Positions 1-5,724 of a stretch of DNA of 6,264 nucleotides are shown here, one piece after another (the first letter of the stretch is position 1; each line of letters opens with the position of its first letter). The notes below the pieces were generated by a model. That model saw only the letters and a program-made list of their open reading frames with translations. It ran no database searches and was not told the origin of the DNA. Source of the stretch: Gammaproteobacteria bacterium. GTDB taxonomy: Bacteria > Pseudomonadota > Gammaproteobacteria > BMS3Bbin11. A program made the position numbers and the translations under genes. The stretch is taken from assembly GCA_030636465.1 (NCBI GenBank), contig DAOVWW010000098.1:1-6264 (forward strand). Direction: 5' to 3'.

Positions 1-3000
1 TGGAGATTTTCCTTGAAGAAGCAAGAGAGATTGCGGTCACCGCTAAAGATTTATTAGAAAACTGGAAATCCAAACCGTCGGATGATGCTTCGTTAATTGA
101 TTTGCGGCGTAGTTTTCATACCTTAAAAGGTAGCGGCCGAATGTCAGGTGCTGTTGAATTTGGGGAGTTTTCGTGGTCCTTTGAAGAGCTATTAAATCAA
201 ATAATATCAGGGAAAGTTGAACCTGAGGACAGGGTGTTTGCTGTATGCGAAGAGGCGCTGGATAAATTGCCTTCCCTGCTGGATGACCTTGAGAAACATG
301 ATGAATCAAACATTAATGTTGATTACTGGCAGGAAAGTATAGAAAAGGCTACTAAGGCAAATAAAGAAGAGGAAGTAGAAGAGTTAGAACAAATCGAATT
401 AGTAGCAGAAGAAATTGAACTAGAAGAGCTTGACGTAGTAGAAGATGACGTAGCTGAAGAAGCAGTTATTGAAGAGGAAATCCCCGGTTTGCCTGCGGCT
501 CTGCAATCAAAGACTGTCCGTGATATTTATAGTTCTGAGATCCAGAAACACCTGGAAGACCTCCTGTCAGAAGTAGAAAATAGTCGCGCTGTCGATGAAC
601 CGGAAGTCACTGATGTGATGCACAGGATTGTCCATACGCTTCGAGGTAGCGCGCGATCTGTAGGATTCGATCTCGTCGCTGATACCTACGAATCAGTTGA
701 AAATTTACTTGATGGTTTAAGTGCTAGAAGTCTGTATCTTACAAAAGAAGATATTGATATTCTCAATGATTCCTATGGCTTAGGTATGGTGCTACTCGAG
801 TCTGTCAGTAAACCGCAGGCTTTAACGGATGATTTAACTACAGGATTGTATGAACTAACAAGCCAGAGCAATACGAGGCTGGCTGACCTCCCTAACCCAC
901 TAATACATGATGGCACAATTGAGATGCCGAGTTATCTTAGTGTGGCAGACACTGATGAACCAGCCGCCGGGCAGGAGCAAGATAATGAGGAGCCTGTTGA
1001 GGTCGGTGAAGGGCCTGAAGACGGGCTGGAAGAAGATGAAGAAATTGAATTAATTGAAATTGATTCTACCCTTGAACCGACAGCTGATGATTCTGAAGAA
1101 GACTCTGAAACAGTACTGGATGAAGTAGCTGAAGATGAAAACACTGAAGATGATTCAGTAGATGAACTGGTTGAGATCTTCCATGAAGAAGCAGTCGATT
1201 TATTGTCGCGGTTCCACGATTCACTTCAAAGCTGGCGTGATGACCCTGAGGATGCTGAAAGCAGTACAGAACTGAAAAGAATTTTCCACACCATAAAAGG
1301 CAGTGCACGGATGACAGGGATCACCACAATAGGTGATCTTGCGCATAATACAGAATCGATGCTGGAACTGGCTGAAAAGGCTGAAAATAGTATCGATGAG
1401 CCTCTTTTTGAATTGATTGAAGAAGTTCATGACGCATTGCTGATGATGGTTGAAAACCCTGGTAGTTCAGAATTTGACAGCCAGGCTGATGAAATGAATC
1501 GGCGTATATTGAATCATTTCACCAGTGATGCAGTTATACAGCTGGTTGATGAAGAAGTAACCGAAGAAAGTTCTGTAGAAGTAGAAGCGATAGACAGCGA
1601 AACTCAGCTGCAAGAGCAACAGGAAACAGGCGATGAAGAACCAGTCGATGAACTGGTTGAGATCTTCCGGGAAGAGGCGGTTGATTTATTATCACGTTTT
1701 CATGATGCACTTAATAATTGGCGTGAAGATTCAAGTAATGAAGATGCTGGAAGTGAATTAAAAAGAATTTTTCATACAATCAAAGGCAGTGCGCGCATGA
1801 CAGGGGTCAGCTCTATCGGTGATCTCGCGCACAATACCGAATCGATGCTGGATCTGGCTGAGAAAGCTGAAAATAATATTGATGAGTCTTTGTTTGAACT
1901 GATTGAAGAAGTGCATGACACCCTGTCTATGATGGTTGAGAATCCGGGTAGCAGTGAGTTTGATGATGCCGCCAGTGAGATGAATCAACGGGTACTGAGC
2001 CATTTTACAGAGACTGCAGATGTAGTCGAAGAAGAGCCGCCTGTTGACAAGACTGAGGACTTGCATGAAGTAGGGGCTGATGAGGAAGCCCGTGAAGCGC
2101 TGGGTACTAATGTTGAGGGCGCAGCTGATAATGTAAAACCTGATGTTGCAGCGGATGATGCACAAGTCATCGCTGAGAAAAAAACTCCAATAGAAAAGAA
2201 GAGTGCTGTTCCTGCCGCTAGAAAAGATAAAGCCGCAACAGGTAAGCAGGCCCAGGTTAGAGTTGATGCAGACTTGCTTGGAACGCTTGCTAATTATGCT
2301 GGTGAGGTAAGTATTGCACGCTCACGGATTCAGCAGCAGGTTTCTAATTTCAAAGATAACCTGAGTGAACTGCATAACAATATTGATAGATTCCAGAAGC
2401 AAATTCGTGAGCTGGAGATTCAGGCCGATACACAAATATCATCACGTACCGAGCAGGCCTTTAATGAAGACGATGATGATTTTGATCCTCTGGAGTTTGA
2501 CCGCTATACACAATTACAATTTCTTTCGCGCAACCTTGCGGAGAGTTTGCATGATCTAATGATGATTCAGACGGGCATGGATAACTTTGCCGGTGATGTA
2601 GAGATGTTGTTGCATGAACAATCACGCCTGAATACGGATCTGCAGGAAGGATTAACTCAGACCCGGATGGTTGCATTTTCTACCCTGATGCCCAGGCTGC
2701 GACAACTGGCCAGAAAAACGTCACGAGAATTGGACAAACAGATTAATCTTGAATTGATTGGTGGCGAAGTTGAACTGGATCGAAATGTTATTGATCAGGT
2801 CGTGCCCCCGCTGGAACATCTAATTAGAAACTCAATCTCTCATGGCATTGAAAATTTAAAGGCCAGGAAGAAACTGGGAAAAGCTGAAAAAGGTAATCTA
2901 AAACTTGAGATTAAGCGCGAAGGTAAAGATATCATCATCGAATTTTCTGATGATGGTCAGGGGCTGGATTTAGATAAAATCCGCAGCAAGGCAGAACAAA

Positions 3001-4091
3001 AGGGGCTGCTTGATCGGGGCATGAATCCTTCAGATGATCACCTCGCAAACCTCATATTCGTACCCGGATTTTCAACTGCTGACAAAGTGACCCAGGTTTC
3101 AGGTCGAGGTGTTGGCATGGATGTGGTTCAAAGCGAACTTAAACAGGTAGGTGGGTCTGTTTCGCTAACAACAGAGAAAAATGTAGGGACACGTTTCAGT
3201 ATCCGTTTACCTTTATCTATGACTGTTGCACAGGCAATGATTATTGCATCAGGCGGTAAGCGCTATGCTATTCCCCTTATGGCAATACTATCAATAACCA
3301 TGGTGCATAGAAGTCGAATCATTACAGATTCTTCAGGCGAGAACAGTGTTGCCATCGGTAATGAAACCTACCCGTATATTTCACTGGCAGAGCGTCTTGG
3401 CCTATTGGCACAGCTTGAAGATGAAACTAAGACACCTGCGTTAATGATGAATTCAGCTACCGGTCCGATTGTAGTTGGAGTGGATGAATTGATTCACGCG
3501 ACTGAAATCGTAGTGAAATCAGTAGGTGTACAAATCGCATCGCTTGATGGAGTTGAAGGAGCAACGGTGCTGGGAGATGGTGAAGTGGCACTCATCATTG
3601 ATCTTGTCGATCTCTGGAATACCCGCCATGCAGAGCGAGCTGAAATTGACCAGGCTAGTCTTGTAGCCAAGATGGAGGAGGATATCAGCCCTGCTACTGT
3701 TATGGTGGTAGACGACTCGCTGACCGTGCGTAGAGTTACAGAAAGAAATCTGTCTAAGTATGGCATTACCACTTTACTGGCAACGGATGGAGTTGATGCC
3801 CTGGAAAAACTGTCAAATGACGTGCCTGATGTCATGTTGGTTGATATTGAAATGCCTCGGATGGATGGGTTTGAATTAACTGAGCGCGTCAGAGATGACC
3901 CGGTATATAAAAATATCCCAATCATAATAATTACATCACGTTCAGGACCAAAGCATCGTGATAAGGCGATGCAGCTTGGCGCAACACTCTATCTGACCAA
4001 ACCCTATCAGGAGCTTGAACTAATGAATGCAATTAATTCTGTGCTGCCGTTAGAAAGTTCACGCAAAATTAGCGCGATGATGGAGTCATGA
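1..4091 (+). CDS. chpA: ChpA/PilL-type hybrid chemosensory histidine kinase with multiple Hpt domains (5' end outside window)
   Basis: This is the C-terminal 1362 residues of a CheA-type hybrid kinase that controls type IV pilus motility. The reading frame is open through the left edge (first whole codon at base 3), so the true start lies upstream. Residues below count from that codon. Four Hpt domains carry the phosphoacceptor motif H-T-[LI]-[KR]-G-S, with histidines at 39, 211, 429 and 591. Long acidic linkers separate them and give way to a Lys/Ala-rich stretch near 715-750. A P3-type helical dimerisation region starts near 752 and contains an acidic insertion (DDDDFD, about 822). The HATPase domain shows an N box (EHLIRN, 938-943), a G1 box (DDGQGL, 983), a G2 box (GRGVGMD, 1034) and a GT box (1062). 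A CheW-like domain spans about 1073-1207. The receiver (about 1232-1350) has the DD pair at 1237-1238, phospho-Asp 1281, Thr 1311 and Lys 1333, all intact. By family knowledge it autophosphorylates on Hpt histidines in a polar receptor array. No frameshift was seen. Confidence 0.93.
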   Translation, partial: EIFLEEAREIAVTAKDLLENWKSKPSDDASLIDLRRSFHTLKGSGRMSGAVEFGEFSWSFEELLNQIISGKVEPEDRVFAVCEEALDKLPSLLDDLEKHDESNINVDYWQESIEKATKANKEEEVEELEQIELVAEEIELEELDVVEDDVAEEAVIEEEIPGLPAALQSKTVRDIYSSEIQKHLEDLLSEVENSRAVDEPEVTDVMHRIVHTLRGSARSVGFDLVADTYESVENLLDGLSARSLYLTKEDIDILNDSYGLGMVLLESVSKPQALTDDLTTGLYELTSQSNTRLADLPNPLIHDGTIEMPSYLSVADTDEPAAGQEQDNEEPVEVGEGPEDGLEEDEEIELIEIDSTLEPTADDSEEDSETVLDEVAEDENTEDDSVDELVEIFHEEAVDLLSRFHDSLQSWRDDPEDAESSTELKRIFHTIKGSARMTGITTIGDLAHNTESMLELAEKAENSIDEPLFELIEEVHDALLMMVENPGSSEFDSQADEMNRRILNHFTSDAVIQLVDEEVTEESSVEVEAIDSETQLQEQQETGDEEPVDELVEIFREEAVDLLSRFHDALNNWREDSSNEDAGSELKRIFHTIKGSARMTGVSSIGDLAHNTESMLDLAEKAENNIDESLFELIEEVHDTLSMMVENPGSSEFDDAASEMNQRVLSHFTETADVVEEEPPVDKTEDLHEVGADEEAREALGTNVEGAADNVKPDVAADDAQVIAEKKTPIEKKSAVPAARKDKAATGKQAQVRVDADLLGTLANYAGEVSIARSRIQQQVSNFKDNLSELHNNIDRFQKQIRELEIQADTQISSRTEQAFNEDDDDFDPLEFDRYTQLQFLSRNLAESLHDLMMIQTGMDNFAGDVEMLLHEQSRLNTDLQEGLTQTRMVAFSTLMPRLRQLARKTSRELDKQINLELIGGEVELDRNVIDQVVPPLEHLIRNSISHGIENLKARKKLGKAEKGNLKLEIKREGKDIIIEFSDDGQGLDLDKIRSKAEQKGLLDRGMNPSDDHLANLIFVPGFSTADKVTQVSGRGVGMDVVQSELKQVGGSVSLTTEKNVGTRFSIRLPLSMTVAQAMIIASGGKRYAIPLMAILSITMVHRSRIITDSSGENSVAIGNETYPYISLAERLGLLAQLEDETKTPALMMNSATGPIVVGVDELIHATEIVVKSVGVQIASLDGVEGATVLGDGEVALIIDLVDLWNTRHAERAEIDQASLVAKMEEDISPATVMVVDDSLTVRRVTERNLSKYGITTLLATDGVDALEKLSNDVPDVMLVDIEMPRMDGFELTERVRDDPVYKNIPIIIITSRSGPKHRDKAMQLGATLYLTKPYQELELMNAINSVLPLESSRKISAMMES
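1161..1523 (+). repeat. Tandem Hpt domain duplication, copy 1 (third visible Hpt)
   Basis: This is the first copy of a duplicated coding unit inside the chpA-type gene. It begins at the codons for DELVEIF and ends at HFT, 121 codons in all. The phosphoacceptor histidine codon is at 1287-1289. The second copy starts exactly 486 bases (162 codons) downstream and aligns without any insertion or deletion. The two protein copies match at about 78 % of positions by hand count. Differences cluster just before the histidine motif (in the helix-A to helix-B connection) and at the C-terminal end. Confidence 0.9.
1647..2009 (+). repeat. Tandem Hpt domain duplication, copy 2 (fourth visible Hpt)
   Basis: This is the second copy of the duplicated Hpt unit, with its histidine codon at 1773-1775, exactly 486 bases after that of copy 1. 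The core motif KRIFHTIKGSARMTG is identical in both copies. The DNA differs at many synonymous positions (for example cac/cat for the histidine and ata/atc in HTIKG). The duplication is therefore not recent, and the core looks held by selection. The acidic linkers that follow each copy differ much more than the domains. Confidence 0.9.
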
Positions 4092-4097
4092 TGCAGC

Positions 4098-4102
4098 GGA
4101 GG
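4098..4102 (+). promoter_or_regulatory. Shine-Dalgarno sequence for the chpC-type gene
   Basis: GGAGG lies in the 22-base gap after the kinase stop codon, 11 bases before the ATG at 4114. The spacing is slightly long but usable. It supports the 4114 start. The two ATG triplets at 4088 and 4091, which overlap the kinase stop, are out of frame with this gene. Confidence 0.6.
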
Positions 4103-4113
4103 ATTAGTTGTAA

Positions 4114-4572
4114 ATGGTAGATAAAGAATCTGATAAAGCAACCGAGTCTGTGCGTTGCCTGATTGTTCCGGCTGACCCGGGCTTCATGGTTATTCCCAGT
4201 GCTGCTGTTGCGGAAATCGTCCCGCTGTTAATAAATGATTCACTGGCCGAGGGGAATTTACTAGGTTTCATGAGTTGGCGAGGCCTTGAAGTACCTGTCT
4301 ATACTCATGAAGGCATGATTGGTGGTGATATTCCTGAGTTTGGCAAACGAAGTAAGGCCTTTATTTTCTACCCATGGAAAGGGGCAAAAAAAGATTTGTT
4401 TTTTGCGATAGCGATAAAGCATGATCCAAGGCCAAGGTTGTTAACTAGCGAGGACATCAAGTCTAATGATGAAGAGCAAGCCGAGAATGATTTTATACGT
4501 TCCAGTTTTCTCTATGATGGTGAGATCGCTGTAATTCCTGATCTACAGGCTATCTCATTACAACAGCAATAA
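4114..4572 (+). CDS. chpC: ChpC-type CheW-like chemosensory adaptor protein
   Basis: The gene encodes a 152-residue cytoplasmic protein. It has the look of a single divergent CheW domain, with short alternating strands (VRCLIVPAD, FMVIPSAAVAEIVPL, LLGFMSWRGLEVPVYT) and the W-R-G-x-x-[VL]-P-V pattern typical of CheW folds. No signal peptide or membrane segment is visible. In the Pil-Chp system ChpC is an accessory CheW homologue thought to couple certain receptors to the ChpA kinase. Its position 22 bases after the kinase stop, on the same strand and with its own GGAGG, indicates co-transcription. In Pseudomonas a CheB-like methylesterase gene (chpB) sits between chpA and chpC; here it is missing. 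A more general CheW name would also fit, but neighbour, length and sequence favour ChpC. The stop codon abuts the stop of the convergent gene. Confidence 0.82.
   Translation: MVDKESDKATESVRCLIVPADPGFMVIPSAAVAEIVPLLINDSLAEGNLLGFMSWRGLEVPVYTHEGMIGGDIPEFGKRSKAFIFYPWKGAKKDLFFAIAIKHDPRPRLLTSEDIKSNDEEQAENDFIRSSFLYDGEIAVIPDLQAISLQQQ
4521..4557. repeat. Imperfect inverted repeat at the convergent gene junction
   Basis: The arms are TGAGAT (4521-4526) with ATCTCA (4552-4557), and CTGTA (4529-4533) with TACAG (4544-4548). They enclose a 10-base loop, with a 2 by 3 base internal mismatch between the two stem segments. It lies inside the last codons of the chpC-type gene, 15 bases before the shared tail-to-tail boundary. 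Neither strand has a U-run after it, so it is not a standard intrinsic terminator. It could stabilise or help end either transcript, or be coincidental. Confidence 0.4.
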
Positions 4573-5400
4573 TCAGTCTATATCGGTGAGTTGTAATAAA
4601 TCTGCCGCCAGAACGTATCTATCTTTATTGGGATTTTCGAAGCCTGAAAAGCCAATGTCACTAAGCATCTTCCTTCCTTCAGTGGTGCGATTGGCATAGA
4701 TCAGGGCATCATGGATGTATTGCCTGGTATCACTGGCCAAACCAGGGGATGCTGATAAGGCTATATGCTGTGAGGGTTCGGTTGTTGTGACAACTGAAAC
4801 ACCTGCTAGTGAACCGACCAGCGGTGTTGGAATGATAGCGGCATCTACTTCATCTGTAGCCAGTAGTTCGAGCGCCTGCTCACTGTTTTCTGTTTCGTAA
4901 ATAAACGGCTGCCGCAGGGGGTTGTCAAATAATAGTCCCATTTTAGCCGCCCCCATACTTGGTGGGCCGAGTGTAGCGATTTTTTTCCCGACAAGTTCAT
5001 CGATATCCATAACCAGAGCAGATTCGGGTACGACTAGCGAATAACTAACCGTGCCCTGAACTTTTGCCAGGATATCAAAGCCCAGTTCTTTTGCGCGGTA
5101 ACCTGTAAAGTGTACGGCATCAAGGATCAGGTCAAAGTCTCCGCCGTTTCTTGTTTCATTCCAGTAGGAAATGAAATTCGGGTAAGTTTTTATTTCAACT
5201 TTTTTACCTGTTACTTTCGATATGTACTTTGCCAGAGGCTGGTAGGCAGTATTCGTTTTTTCCATGCCGAAAATTGGTTGAATGACCAGCACCAGGCTTT
5301 CATCTGCCTGCAAACATGATTTACTTGAGAAAAACATCAGCAGCATCATTCCTAAGCGATTAAATGCATGATGAATGCTTATACTATTTGTTTCATTCAT
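4573..5400 (-). CDS. PhnD-like periplasmic solute-binding protein
   Basis: The gene encodes a 275-residue exported binding protein of the phosphate/phosphite/phosphonate (PhnD-like) type, usual length for the family. The start is the ATG at 5398-5400: it has an AGGA 8 bases upstream and gives a plausible signal peptide (Arg15, hydrophobic LGMMLLMFF at 16-24, likely cut after CLQA near residue 32). An in-frame TTG at 5475 would add 25 residues before the signal and has no such support. The mature part begins with LVLVIQPIF, typical of the first strand of this fold. It also contains LVGKKIATLGPPS (136-148) and DEVDAAIIPTPLV (183-195). The S-T-S-G-type phosphonate-contact motif of classical PhnD is replaced by TLGPPS, so the ligand may not be a phosphonate. 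No permease or ATPase gene is next to it. It is a paralog of the gene entering from the right edge and is convergent with chpC. Confidence 0.82.
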   Translation of the reverse strand: MNETNSISIHHAFNRLGMMLLMFFSSKSCLQADESLVLVIQPIFGMEKTNTAYQPLAKYISKVTGKKVEIKTYPNFISYWNETRNGGDFDLILDAVHFTGYRAKELGFDILAKVQGTVSYSLVVPESALVMDIDELVGKKIATLGPPSMGAAKMGLLFDNPLRQPFIYETENSEQALELLATDEVDAAIIPTPLVGSLAGVSVVTTTEPSQHIALSASPGLASDTRQYIHDALIYANRTTEGRKMLSDIGFSGFENPNKDRYVLAADLLQLTDID

Positions 5401-5408
5401 AACATTGT

Positions 5409-5412
5409 TCCT
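5409..5412 (-). promoter_or_regulatory. Shine-Dalgarno sequence fixing the start of the complete PhnD-like gene
   Basis: On the minus strand AAAGGAA is followed by ATG at 5400, with 8 bases between AGGA and the start. This is a near-ideal spacing. It selects the ATG at 5400 over the longer TTG-initiated frame from 5475. Confidence 0.7.
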
Positions 5413-5421
5413 TTCTGTTGA

Positions 5422-5455
5422 GCAGCATGCCGTGAATAGTCCGGCACCGCGCTGC
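5422..5455 (-). other. Possible stem-loop in the 5' leader of the complete PhnD-like gene
   Basis: On the minus strand an outer GCAGC/GCTGC pair (5451-5455 with 5422-5426) encloses an inner TGCCG/CGGCA pair (5442-5446 with 5428-5432) around a 9-base loop. The internal loop is uneven (4 bases against 1). It ends about 10 bases before the ribosome binding site, so it could affect translation or mRNA stability. It matches no riboswitch that I recognise. Confidence 0.35.
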
Positions 5456-5519
5456 GAATCCTTTCCAGGTAACAATGGCAGATAACGGGGGGAAGTATTA
5501 GTTTTTCCTGATAGAAGTA

Positions 5520-5551
5520 AGTATATGGCTGATGAATGTTCGATTAGTATA
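5520..5551 (-). promoter_or_regulatory. Two candidate sigma-70 -10 hexamers (TATACT) for the complete PhnD-like gene
   Basis: TATACT occurs twice on the minus strand, at 5551-5546 and 5525-5520, between the upstream terminator and the leader. Neither has a convincing TTGACA-like hexamer at 16-18 bases upstream, nor an extended -10 TG. A promoter is expected in this stretch because the terminator should block read-through from the upstream paralog, but which hexamer is used cannot be decided from sequence. Confidence 0.25.
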
Positions 5552-5562
5552 ATAAATTTAAT

Positions 5563-5599
5563 AAAAAAAGCCCTGTCTGGATATTACAGACAGGGCTTT
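5563..5599 (-). terminator. Rho-independent terminator of the truncated PhnD-like gene
   Basis: Read on the minus strand, a perfect 10-base-pair stem (GCCCTGTCTG at 5570-5579 against CAGACAGGGC at 5587-5596) closes a 7-base loop (5580-5586). A run of seven U follows directly (5569-5563), and AAA precedes the stem. The stem begins about 130 bases after the TAA at 5725-5727. On the plus strand only three T follow and no gene ends nearby, so it serves the minus strand. Confidence 0.9.
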
Positions 5600-5724
5600 A
5601 ATGGATCATAAGTCCAGTGTTACTTTTTATTCTCAGCACATCTCAATATCAGCTTACTTTAGTATCCCCGAGCTTATATAAATTAAAAATAAGTACACAT
5701 GATGTTAAGAGTTAATTAATAAGG

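Larger units (their letters stand above)
5401..5724. other. Intergenic region between the two PhnD-like paralogs
   Basis: This 324-base stretch holds no gene that I can support. Read on the minus strand it starts with an AT-rich 3' untranslated stretch of about 125 bases after the upstream paralog's stop (5724 down to 5600). Next come a Rho-independent terminator (5563-5599), an AT-rich stretch with two TATACT hexamers (5520-5551), a GC-richer leader with a possible hairpin (5422-5455), and the ribosome binding site of the downstream paralog. The palindrome TTAATTAA at 5712-5719 is probably incidental. Confidence 0.7.

Noticed and set aside
102..104. TTG at 102 as the start of the large kinase
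   Set aside because: The frame is open back to base 3, and the upstream codons (EIFLEEA onwards) form the first helix of the first Hpt domain, so the gene starts outside the window.
1758..2165. 135-codon open frame on the minus strand across the fourth Hpt domain
   Set aside because: It is antisense to strongly conserved Hpt coding; a similar antisense frame appears over the duplicated copy, so it only reflects the duplication.
3494..3925. 143-codon open frame on the minus strand inside the kinase gene
   Set aside because: It is a shadow of the receiver and CheW coding sequence, Ser/Thr-rich as expected from antisense of this codon use, with no recognisable domain.
4625..4660. Possible plus-strand terminator for chpC (TTTTC/GAAAA hairpin)
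   Set aside because: The stem is only five weak pairs with no U-run, and the sequence is coding on the other strand.
5401..5475. 25-residue N-terminal extension of the PhnD-like protein from TTG 5475
   Set aside because: It would sit ahead of a good signal peptide and lacks a ribosome binding site, while the ATG at 5400 has one at ideal spacing.
5712..5719. TTAATTAA palindrome as an operator
   Set aside because: A lone 8-base palindrome in AT-rich DNA is expected by chance, and it lies after a stop codon, not near a promoter.
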